Positions 26,972-34,455 of a stretch of 64,000 nt of DNA are shown piece after piece (positions within the stretch are counted from its first letter, which is position 1; each line of letters opens with the position of its first letter). The notes under the pieces were generated by a model that saw only the letters and a list, made by a program, of their open reading frames with translations, did not search any database and had not been told where the DNA came from. The stretch is taken from assembly GCF_048282545.1 (NCBI RefSeq), contig NZ_CP182485.1, forward strand, positions 1,426,001 to 1,490,000. Direction: 5' to 3'. The stretch comes from Opacimonas immobilis. Lineage in GTDB: Bacteria; Pseudomonadota; Gammaproteobacteria; Enterobacterales; Alteromonadaceae. A program made the translations under genes and the position numbers.

Positions 26972-27508
26972 ATGCAAGATAACGAAGAATCCAAAGATTT
27001 GTTTCCGACAGGCAAATACTGGTTCTTGTTGTATTGCAAAGGCAAAGAAGAAGAACGTGCAGTTATGCACCTCAACAATCAAGGCGTAGATGCCTTCTAT
27101 CCTAAAGCTCAAATCGAAAAGATCGTTCGCGGTAAGCGAACTCAAGTCATCGAAGCTTTGTTTCCTAATTACGTTTTTGCAAAACTTGATTATGAACAAC
27201 ACAATTTTACTGCGATCCGTTCCACTCGTGGCGTGATTGGGTTTGTCCGTCGTGGTAAAGAGCCACAGCTGGTACCAGAATTATTGGTGACTCAATTTAA
27301 GACATTGCATGATGTGGCTCAGGTTAAAGATAAAAATTTACCTAAGCAGGGCGATATCGTATTGATTAATCATCCACAATACAACAATGTGCGAGCGATT
27401 TATCAAGAAGCTAAGGGTGACGCGCGTGCAGTGCTGTTGCTTGAGCTGATCAACAAACCAGTCGAAGTGATTTTCGACAACACAGACTTCAAAAAAGTTG
27501 ACGCCTAG
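26972..27508 (+). CDS. rfaH: RfaH, operon-specific transcription elongation factor (NusG paralogue)
   Basis: 178 residues. The NGN domain begins YWFLLYCKGKEEERAVMHL and contains the RfaH signature KIVRGKRTQVIEALFPNYVFAKLD, ATRGV-like STRGVIGFVR and a C-terminal KOW region (ARAVLLLELINKPVEVIFDNTDF) that closely follows E. coli RfaH (162). About 15 extra residues precede the usual start. RfaH loads on RNA polymerase at ops sites and prevents pausing and Rho termination in long operons for LPS, capsule or exopolysaccharide, so the 18-kb polysaccharide run in this window is a plausible target. The RBS is GAGG. Confidence 0.93.
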   Translation: MQDNEESKDLFPTGKYWFLLYCKGKEEERAVMHLNNQGVDAFYPKAQIEKIVRGKRTQVIEALFPNYVFAKLDYEQHNFTAIRSTRGVIGFVRRGKEPQLVPELLVTQFKTLHDVAQVKDKNLPKQGDIVLINHPQYNNVRAIYQEAKGDARAVLLLELINKPVEVIFDNTDFKKVDA

Positions 27509-27569
27509 CTATTCATCAAAGTTTAGCGAGAAAATCCCGTATCAGAGCGTAGCGATGTCGCGGGGTAGT

Positions 27570-28358
27570 TCACTTAACGTATCGAATAGTCATTTCGCCA
27601 TTTTCCCAAACCAACATCTCTTTGGGGTGCATTTTAGTCCATGTTTCATTGGTGGTTAAGGGTTCGGTGGCTAAAACGGTCACAACGTCATTAGGCGTGG
27701 TTTCTTCGGCAAAGTCAACGGTCACTGCAATATCTTTCAACAAAGCTGGCCCAAATGGTGCGCGACGCGTGATCCAATGTAGATTGTTTGAGCAATGTGA
27801 CACCAGACTATGACCGTCAGAAAGCATAAAATTACACACGCCACTCGCATGCAGAGTATGTGATAATTCGTATACATAGTCCCATATTACACGAGCATTT
27901 TGTGGTTTTTGGTCGCCAAATTTTTCGGCTATACAGCCGAGTAACCAGCAAAAAATGAATTCACTATCCGTTGTTCCCACAGGGGTATAGCGGTTGGATA
28001 AAGTCAATTTGTCAAAGATCTCTTCAAGTTGACCATTATGCGCAAATGTCCATGTTTCGCCCCATAGTTCTCGGCTAAATGGATGGGTGTTTTCTAATAC
28101 TAATGCCCCAACATTAGCTTGACGGATGTGACCAATGACGACATCACTTTTGATGGATTGTTGTTTTAGAAAGGCGGCTACATCGCAATCGGAACCGGCG
28201 GTGAGATCGCGAAAGGTTTGTGTGCCTTTGCCACGATAGAAAGTGATCCCCCAGCCATCTTTATGCACATCGGTTCTCCCTGCACGCTCGACTAATCCTG
28301 TAAAACTAAAACAAGCATCTGTAGGCACATTCGCCGACATCCCCATTAATTGACACAT
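27570..28358 (-). CDS. Class II glutamine amidotransferase (YafJ-like)
   Basis: 262 residues, starting MCQLMGMSANVPTDACFSFTG with the N-terminal nucleophile Cys2 exposed after Met removal. The Ntn glutaminase motifs HKDGWGITFY, IGHIRQAN and HPFSRELWGETWTFAHNGQ follow, then TDSEFIFCWLL. The length and sequence match the YafJ/DUF4336-free, single-domain class II amidotransferases of gammaproteobacteria (E. coli YafJ is 255). It hydrolyses glutamine or a gamma-glutamyl compound; the acceptor or physiological substrate is unknown. It converges on rfaH. Confidence 0.9.
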   Translation of the reverse strand: MCQLMGMSANVPTDACFSFTGLVERAGRTDVHKDGWGITFYRGKGTQTFRDLTAGSDCDVAAFLKQQSIKSDVVIGHIRQANVGALVLENTHPFSRELWGETWTFAHNGQLEEIFDKLTLSNRYTPVGTTDSEFIFCWLLGCIAEKFGDQKPQNARVIWDYVYELSHTLHASGVCNFMLSDGHSLVSHCSNNLHWITRRAPFGPALLKDIAVTVDFAEETTPNDVVTVLATEPLTTNETWTKMHPKEMLVWENGEMTIRYVK

Positions 28359-28540
28359 ACATCACCTCAAATACAATGATTGGATATATTACCAAGGAAT
28401 ATTAAAAGATTAACGTTTTAATTTCGACGCCGATATAAAATAATTAATAAAGGATTGTTTTATATTCCAAATCAAGCTTAACATTTAAGCCTTCTAGGAG
28501 TATCGTTAACGACACCATACTTTAAAAAATAATAACGAAC

Positions 28541-29266
28541 ATGTCTAACACGATCATTTTAACTGGTGGTAGCTCTGGCATCGGTTTGGCCATGGCCAAG
28601 CGGTTTGTCAGTGATGGTTATCACGTATGTAATTTGGATATCCAGCCTTCAGCCCTTGGTGATCATTACCCGTGCGATATGCGTAACTTTACTCAAGTAC
28701 AACAAATCGTGACTGATATTTGTGCTAAACATAGTGTCTACGCATTAGTGACTAACGCAGGGATTCATTTATCAGCCAACATAGAAGATACTGCTGAAGC
28801 CACGTTTGATGACTTATTTGCGCTGAATGTCAAAGGGGCTTACGCCGCAGTACAAGCAGTACTCCCCAGTTTAAAAGCGCGTCGTGATGGCGTAATTTTA
28901 GCGGTTGCATCGGACCAAGCCGTTGTCGCCAAATCCAATTCATTTGCCTATAACTTATCCAAACACGCTTTAGCCTCGCTGGTTAAAACCACTGCACTTG
29001 ATTATGCATCTTATAATATCCGAGCCAATGCCCTTTGTCCTGGCACGATTGATACGCCCCTGTACCAAAGTGCCATTGCTAAGTACTGTTCGCATAGTGG
29101 CGCCGATGTTGCAGAGGTGCATCGGGAAGAAGCTGCGGAGCAACCCCTAAATCGACTTGGTACCGCAGAGGAAGTGGCCGGGTATGCGGCATTTCTGCTT
29201 TCAGACGAGGCGAGCTTTATTACAGGTTCTTTGGCAATGATGGACGGTGGATATACTGTGCGATGA
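28541..29266 (+). CDS. Short-chain dehydrogenase/reductase, likely sugar dehydrogenase
   Basis: 241 residues. The Rossmann glycine motif TGGSSGIG lies at about residues 8-15, VTNAGIHL is the NNAG equivalent, and the catalytic YNLSKHA gives Tyr and Lys. C-terminal RANALCPGTIDTPLY and FITGSLAMMDGGYTV are classical SDR. The stop overlaps the amidohydrolase start by 4 bp. With the lactonase-like neighbour and the converging sugar-acid genes it probably oxidises an aldose (for instance an L-fucose-like sugar) to the lactone. The substrate is inference. Confidence 0.85.
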   Translation: MSNTIILTGGSSGIGLAMAKRFVSDGYHVCNLDIQPSALGDHYPCDMRNFTQVQQIVTDICAKHSVYALVTNAGIHLSANIEDTAEATFDDLFALNVKGAYAAVQAVLPSLKARRDGVILAVASDQAVVAKSNSFAYNLSKHALASLVKTTALDYASYNIRANALCPGTIDTPLYQSAIAKYCSHSGADVAEVHREEAAEQPLNRLGTAEEVAGYAAFLLSDEASFITGSLAMMDGGYTVR

Positions 29267-30069
29267 ACTTCATCGACCCACATATCCATCTTTGGGATAC
29301 AGACCAAGGTGATTATCACTGGCTACACAACACGAATAATTTACCTTTGCACGTCAATGATTCAGCGATAACGTGTGAGGCTTATGTGCACGTTGAGGCG
29401 GGCTTTGATAATAATCAACCTTGGCGAGAACTGACCTGGCTTGAGTCTGTTGCAACCAAACCAATGCGGGCAGTGGCAACGCTTGATTTGACACTGTCCA
29501 CTGCTTCATTCGTCGAAAGCTTGCGGCATTACGCAAAACATCCTTTTTGCGTAGGAGGTCGACATATTTTGGACAATGATGCGCTAGATTTATTGCACAA
29601 CGCTCAAATACTCGACAATCTAGATACATTGGCGCAACATGGATACTTATTTGAGGCGCAATTTGATGTTGCCGATCAAGCGGTGGTTGCGCGAGTGTGT
29701 GAACTATTACTAGCGAACCCGGACTGGCAATGGGTCATCAATCATGCGGGCTATCCAGTGTTATCGGCAGTTGATCAAGAGCAGTGGCGCGTTGGAATCC
29801 ATTGGCTATCTAAAATTCCCTCGTTAATGGTAAAGTGTTCTGGTTTTGAAATGCAAGAGAGAGATTTTGCTTGGGAAGATGCCCTGCGAGTGATTGACCA
29901 TTGTATTACGAGTTTTGGTGAAAATCGCGTGATGCTGGCAAGTAACTATCCATTATTGACTTGGCGAATGTCTTATAATGAATATTGGGCGTATTTAACT
30001 CAGGCCTATGCCGATAGACCTGAGTTGTTTTATGACAATGCACAGCGCACGTATTTTGCCAACACTTAG
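29263..30069 (+). CDS. Amidohydrolase-family lactonase (COG3618/fuconolactonase-like)
   Basis: 268 residues. It opens with the metal motif FIDPHIHLWDTDQGDYHWL, diagnostic of the Amidohydro_2 family that includes L-fuconolactonase and L-rhamnonolactonase. Later WVINHAGYP and the final VMLASNYPL/WAYLTQA segments carry the other catalytic His/Asp-region positions. In many relatives the C-terminal motif is GSDWP; here it reads ASNYPL, with Asn at the Asp position. It presumably hydrolyses the lactone made by the overlapping SDR. The exact sugar is unknown. Confidence 0.8.
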   Translation: MNFIDPHIHLWDTDQGDYHWLHNTNNLPLHVNDSAITCEAYVHVEAGFDNNQPWRELTWLESVATKPMRAVATLDLTLSTASFVESLRHYAKHPFCVGGRHILDNDALDLLHNAQILDNLDTLAQHGYLFEAQFDVADQAVVARVCELLLANPDWQWVINHAGYPVLSAVDQEQWRVGIHWLSKIPSLMVKCSGFEMQERDFAWEDALRVIDHCITSFGENRVMLASNYPLLTWRMSYNEYWAYLTQAYADRPELFYDNAQRTYFANT

Positions 30070-30085
30070 TTAAGTTGGATTGAGC

Positions 30086-31261
30086 CTATTTCACTGTCAC
30101 ATGAGGAGAACGTTTCACTACCTCATCATTGAGTTCAATGCCAATCCCAGGTAAATCTGGCACCTTAAATGAGCCATTTTCTGGTTGATAATCTTGAATA
30201 CACAGCTCGCGGTTCCAGTGCTTAATCGCATAGGTGTGGTGCTCGTGAATCAAGAAATTCGGGATCGCGGCCTCAAGCTGTAACGCCGCTGCCGTTGCCA
30301 CAGGTCCACCGCACACATGCGCTTGGACGCGAATATCGTAGGTATCAGCGTAATCACAGACTTTTTTCGCTTCAGTAAAGCCACCGCTCAAGCCCACATC
30401 GGGTTGCAGTACATCAATACTTTGGTCCTCAAAGTACGGACGCACATCCCAGCGATGATACAATCGTTCACCACCGGCAATCGGGACCGTTAACTTGTCT
30501 GCAACCTTCTTGTGTACCGCAGAGTTGAGGTAATTCACCGGCTCTTCAAACATCATGCAGCCCACTTCTTCAATGACAGCTCCCATTTGAATCGCTGAAG
30601 CACAGCCCATTAGCGAGTGCGCTTCAAAGATAATATCGACATCATCACCGACTTCGCTGCGGATTGCTCTTAAACGGTCGCCAAACAGCTTCATTTGCTT
30701 AGGTGTAAACAGCTTGGTGCGGTCAAAGCTCGATTCGCCATGTTCATCATACACAATCGGATCTACTTTCACGGCATCATAGCCCTCGTCCATGGCTTTG
30801 CGAGCCGCGGCTGCATATTCTTCTGGGTGAATGAGTTTGGTGCATTCTTTATCCCAATCAAATTGTAACTGAGAGGCATAAGTGCGTAAATTATCGTTGG
30901 TCTTGCCGCCGAGTAGTTGATAGACCGGTACATTTAAAGCTTTACCTTTAATATCCCATAAAGCAGTGTCAATGGCTGACATGGCTGAATATAGAATTGG
31001 TCCGCCACCTAAGCCCCAAAAGCTTTCGCGTAGCATGCGTGACCATAGTGCTTCAGTCTTGAATGGGTCATAACCAATCAGCACCGCTTCTGCGATTTCT
31101 TTGATCATGGCTGCCGCTGCACTGTGTCCCCAGTCATAAGCAAGACCTGCTTCCCCCACACCATGAATACCTTCATCGGTATGAATACGCACAAAAATTG
31201 GGTTCCAAGGTGGACGGTCAGGGCAGTGTATATCGAATATCTCAACGTGGGTAATCTTCAT
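30086..31261 (-). CDS. Mandelate racemase/muconate lactonizing enzyme family protein, probable sugar-acid dehydratase
   Basis: 391 residues. An N-terminal capping domain with VRIHTDEGIHGVGEAG, then SAMSAIDTALWDIKGKALNVPVYQLLGG as in galactonate-type dehydratases. Barrel motifs include GYDAVKVDP (catalytic Lys), IIFEAHS (Glu in the place of the first metal Asp), MFEEPV and GGERLYHRWD (metal Glu residues), LQPDVGLSGGFTEAKK and AHVCGGPV (catalytic His). It should dehydrate an aldonate to a 2-keto-3-deoxy acid. The substrate cannot be named. The RBS AAGAGAA lies before the ATG; it follows the class II aldolase gene by 22 bp. Confidence 0.85.
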   Translation of the reverse strand: MKITHVEIFDIHCPDRPPWNPIFVRIHTDEGIHGVGEAGLAYDWGHSAAAAMIKEIAEAVLIGYDPFKTEALWSRMLRESFWGLGGGPILYSAMSAIDTALWDIKGKALNVPVYQLLGGKTNDNLRTYASQLQFDWDKECTKLIHPEEYAAAARKAMDEGYDAVKVDPIVYDEHGESSFDRTKLFTPKQMKLFGDRLRAIRSEVGDDVDIIFEAHSLMGCASAIQMGAVIEEVGCMMFEEPVNYLNSAVHKKVADKLTVPIAGGERLYHRWDVRPYFEDQSIDVLQPDVGLSGGFTEAKKVCDYADTYDIRVQAHVCGGPVATAAALQLEAAIPNFLIHEHHTYAIKHWNRELCIQDYQPENGSFKVPDLPGIGIELNDEVVKRSPHVTVK

Positions 31262-31283
31262 TGGGTTCTCTTATATGTGTAAA

Positions 31284-32051
31284 TTATTGATCAAAGTCGG
31301 GAAAAACCGCCTTGACTCGACGCAACATGGCTGGCCATGCTTTTTGTCCACCGGTCTGGCCTGTATGGACGATATTCGCTTGGGCTTTAATGTTAGGGAC
31401 GATATGTTCTGGCAGGTAGATAAGCTCAGCACCAGATTGTTGCATTTTGAGCTGAATCTGACAGGCGCGGATTAAGTCATACATGTGCATAAACGCATCG
31501 CCAATCGTTTGTCCAACGGTTAAGGCACCATGATTGGGTAACAGCATAAAATTAGCATCGCCCAAATCCGCTTGCAGGCGCTTACATTCGCCCTCATCCA
31601 CGGCAAGCCCTTCGTAATCATGGTATGACATAGATGCGAGCGCAAATGCCGCGTATTGGCTCAAAGGCAGCAATCCGTGTTTTTGTGAGGCCACCGCGAT
31701 CGCATCGTCTTGGTGGATGTGAATCACACAGGTAGCGTCATCTCTTGCCGCATGCACCGCACTGTGAATAGTAAATCCAGCAGGGTTAATAGCAAAAGGA
31801 CAATCCTCTTGGATAATATTGCCATCGATATCGATTTTGACCAAATTAGATGCATTGACTTCGCTAAACGTCAGGCCAAAAGGATTAATCAAAAAGTGCT
31901 CCGTCCCAGGGACTTTTGCGCTTACATGGGTATAAATTAAATCGTCCCATTGGTGTAGGACGAGTAATTTATAGCATGCTGCTAAGTCAATACGCATTTG
32001 CCATTCTTCAGGGCTAATCTTTCCAGCCAAATCGGGTGTTGGTATATCCAT
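31284..32051 (-). CDS. Class II aldolase/adducin-family protein
   Basis: 255 residues. It has the family signature RIDLAACYKLLVLHQWDDLIYTHVSAKVPG. The zinc ligands are in CVIHIHQDD (His-x-His) and FMLLPNHGALTVG, and HMYDLIRACQIQLKM is conserved. Members cleave sugar phosphates (FucA type) or sugar acids, or have no aldolase activity. It is first of a two-gene minus-strand unit with the MR/MLE dehydratase, so I infer a lyase or epimerase step in the same sugar-acid pathway. Confidence 0.82.
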   Translation of the reverse strand: MDIPTPDLAGKISPEEWQMRIDLAACYKLLVLHQWDDLIYTHVSAKVPGTEHFLINPFGLTFSEVNASNLVKIDIDGNIIQEDCPFAINPAGFTIHSAVHAARDDATCVIHIHQDDAIAVASQKHGLLPLSQYAAFALASMSYHDYEGLAVDEGECKRLQADLGDANFMLLPNHGALTVGQTIGDAFMHMYDLIRACQIQLKMQQSGAELIYLPEHIVPNIKAQANIVHTGQTGGQKAWPAMLRRVKAVFPDFDQ

Positions 32052-32111
32052 TATGGTGTTTTATCATTGCTTTGCATGCCGATATTGTTACACTGAGAAC
32101 AAAAATTAACA

Positions 32112-32576
32112 ATGCCGACTATGCTCAAATTCTCGCTTTTTTCCTTCAATCAGCTTGATAATCACATCCTGTACCGCTTGCTACAAATGCGCGCTGAAGT
32201 CTTTGTCGTAGAACAAACCTGTCCGTACCTGGATTTGGATGATAAAGATACTCACCCTGAAGTAGTACATTTATTGGGATATCAAGACGAGCACTGTGTT
32301 GCTTATGCGCGCTGTCTTCCCCCCGGATTAAGTTATGCATCGCCGAGTATCGGGCGAGTGTTAGTGACTGAACTAGCCAGAGGTAAAGGCTATGCATATA
32401 CCTTGATGCAAGAAGCGATTGCACAATGCCAGCAACAATGGCCTGGACAGGGGATCACGATTGGGGCGCAAGTGTATCTGCAAGATTTTTATCAAAAATT
32501 AAACTTTTTACCAATTTCCGACGTCTATCTAGAGGATGACATTGAACACATCGATATGGTTTTACCAGGAGAATAA
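32112..32576 (+). CDS. elaA: ElaA-type GNAT N-acetyltransferase
   Basis: 154 residues (E. coli ElaA is 153). It contains FSFNQLDNHILYRLLQMRAEVFVVEQTCPYLDLDDKD, the ElaA hallmark, then IGRVLVTELARGKGYAYTLM, the acetyl-CoA-binding A motif. The substrate is unknown. A second in-frame ATG at 32121 (MLKFSLF) is the start used by most homologues. It lies divergent from the class II aldolase with 60 bp between them. Confidence 0.88.
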   Translation: MPTMLKFSLFSFNQLDNHILYRLLQMRAEVFVVEQTCPYLDLDDKDTHPEVVHLLGYQDEHCVAYARCLPPGLSYASPSIGRVLVTELARGKGYAYTLMQEAIAQCQQQWPGQGITIGAQVYLQDFYQKLNFLPISDVYLEDDIEHIDMVLPGE

Positions 32577-32577
32577 A

Positions 32578-33183
32578 ATGAACCAATCAATTTTATTAGG
32601 TTTGCTCGTGTTAGCGTTACTTTCGCTTAAGGCAACAGCGCACGAGCACAAAAAAGAAGTAGAAAAAGAAGTCATGGTCAAAACATGGCACATGGCGGGT
32701 GACACTAAATTTGCTCCTCATGAGATGCCGCAAGCAGAAGGTACTGAAATTAAATACATGGATGGCGATAATGAACTGCATGTAAAATTAGCACCAGGCA
32801 CAGAATTAACTGAAGAGGTGATTCGTCGTGCCTTTGGTGACTTACCGGAAGCTGAATTGAACCGTCTTGTGGCGGTATTAACCAAAGTGTCTTATCCAAC
32901 GGATAAAGATATGCTGACGGACTCTCAAGGCATCATCGAAAAAGAAGTTGAATTTATGTTCATTGACGAACATGGCAATGAGCAAGAAATTGAAGTCAAT
33001 AAGCAACACAAAATGATCGTCGTGGAAATTGACAAAGAAGGCGAAAAGGTTTCTGTCGAATCTTCGCGATACGAAACCTCTGAGGTCGAGCTGGATCTGG
33101 CAGATGCCATTATAGAGCTTATTCAAGCAGGTAAATTAGACGATGCGCAAAAGGCTCGCATCGCTAAAGCTTTGGCGCAATAA
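32578..33183 (+). CDS. Secreted charged protein of unknown function
   Basis: 201 residues from the ATG at 32578, with AGGAG spaced correctly and 1 bp after the elaA stop. A signal peptide (MNQSILLGLLVLALLSLKATA) is followed by a strongly acidic and lysine-rich mature part with a His cluster near its N-terminus (HEHKK, HM, HEM). Repeated short strands (EIKYMDGDNELHVKL, EVEFMFIDEHGNEQEIEV) are seen. I do not recognise a family. A periplasmic protein is the most that can be said. Confidence 0.7.
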   Translation: MNQSILLGLLVLALLSLKATAHEHKKEVEKEVMVKTWHMAGDTKFAPHEMPQAEGTEIKYMDGDNELHVKLAPGTELTEEVIRRAFGDLPEAELNRLVAVLTKVSYPTDKDMLTDSQGIIEKEVEFMFIDEHGNEQEIEVNKQHKMIVVEIDKEGEKVSVESSRYETSEVELDLADAIIELIQAGKLDDAQKARIAKALAQ

Positions 33184-33266
33184 TCAAACTCATAATTCAT
33201 GTTAATTTTCTAAATTTCGAGAAATGGAGGTCGATAGACATATATATTTATTTCTTTGGAGAAAGC

Positions 33267-33620
33267 ATGGACTTCGTAAAAGAACAAACACATGAACAAT
33301 TTCGCCTTGTTATATCAGGTGAACTCGACGCAGAAAGCACAGAACAGATCCGTCCAGAATTTGTTCAGCTTTCTGAGAATCCAGACTTTTCAACCATCAT
33401 CATTAACTTGAAAAATGTTTCCTTTATCGATTCTTCCGGAATTGGTCTGATTGTTTTTTTATTTAAAAAAATGCGAGAGCATTCAATCGAAATGATATTG
33501 TCAGACGTGCACAGTCAACCATTGGAACTCATTAAACTCTTGAGAATTGATACGGTTATTACCGTTGAAACATATGAAAGCGAGTCACTAGACACGTTAG
33601 CGAGCTGGTCCATTGAGTAA
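33267..33620 (+). CDS. STAS-domain anti-anti-sigma factor-like protein (SypA-like)
   Basis: 117 residues, a single STAS domain. The phospho-acceptor motif VSFIDSSGIGLIVFL places the regulatory serine at residue 56, right after Asp55, as in SpoIIAA/RsbV and at the same number as the known phosphorylated Ser56 of V. fischeri SypA. It is the first gene of a five-gene operon whose last member encodes an RsbW-REC-PP2C protein, the natural kinase/phosphatase. In V. fischeri, unphosphorylated SypA promotes biofilm formation. The RBS is TTGGAGAAAG. The downstream gene overlaps its end. Confidence 0.92.
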   Translation: MDFVKEQTHEQFRLVISGELDAESTEQIRPEFVQLSENPDFSTIIINLKNVSFIDSSGIGLIVFLFKKMREHSIEMILSDVHSQPLELIKLLRIDTVITVETYESESLDTLASWSIE

Positions 33621-34455
33621 AATCATTGCTGTTTGTTTATCTCTTGTTTTGCTTCAAGGGTGTACCAACTTTCCCGAATATGGCAAAGGCGGTTTTGCTG
33701 AACATCATATTGACTTAATTGATCCATTTTATACCGATGAGCCAATGGGCCCCGAACATGGACTTAAGTTTGAATTTGAGTTGTTGCGTCAACAACTCGC
33801 CGTGTTAATCTTAGAAGGTGCTGAATGGTGTTTTCCAGCAACCGTCAAAGAAGCACAATTGCTGGAAAAGAGAGTGGCGCGAGAAATATTTGCAAAGTTG
33901 CATTTTGATGCAACAAACGATGTGATTGTATTGAGACACCTTTTGCATCGTTTAGAAAGACAGCTTGATTATGTGCTTCAAAAACAAACATGCCAACTGC
34001 CCTCAGATAAGTTAGATAGTCCCCACAGCGCATCTGTTGCCATGGATATAAACACTGAGAAAGATGAACACGTAAAAGATATTACGACCTCTCAAGCGAT
34101 GCAAAATATCCTAGATTTAATCAATGCGGACAATCAGTTTGCGACCGATTCTGCAGTGGTCAATTTGAAATATGTAGCCCGTCTCGCTCGAGCCGCGGAG
34201 ATATTAAAAGAGTACCCATCCATAAAAGTAAGGTTGACGGGACACACTGACAAGTATGGTTCTGTAATTGACAATGAGTCACTGGGCTTGGCGCGAGCAG
34301 AGCAAGTTGGACGATATTTAGAAGCGTTCGGTGTAGCAAGAGAGCGTTTAACAATGGAGAGTGCAGGCGAATCGCAACCGTTATTTGATGGCGATGGAAA
34401 GCACATCGATCTTACAAATCGACGAGTAATGGCAAACGTTTACGAGGAACGATAA
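33613..34455 (+). CDS. OmpA-family outer-membrane lipoprotein (SypB-like)
   Basis: 280 residues from a TTG at 33613, overlapping the STAS stop by 8 bp; no ATG could give the signal sequence. That signal, SKIIAVCLSLVLLQGC, ends in a clear lipobox (LLQGC, Cys17). A helical middle (about 60-150) precedes a C-terminal OmpA/MotB peptidoglycan-binding domain (about 155-275) with VRLTGHTDKYG, LARAEQVGRYLEAFGV and NRRVMANV. The operon position matches sypB of V. fischeri. It probably anchors the export machinery to peptidoglycan. Confidence 0.88.
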   Translation: MSKIIAVCLSLVLLQGCTNFPEYGKGGFAEHHIDLIDPFYTDEPMGPEHGLKFEFELLRQQLAVLILEGAEWCFPATVKEAQLLEKRVAREIFAKLHFDATNDVIVLRHLLHRLERQLDYVLQKQTCQLPSDKLDSPHSASVAMDINTEKDEHVKDITTSQAMQNILDLINADNQFATDSAVVNLKYVARLARAAEILKEYPSIKVRLTGHTDKYGSVIDNESLGLARAEQVGRYLEAFGVARERLTMESAGESQPLFDGDGKHIDLTNRRVMANVYEER

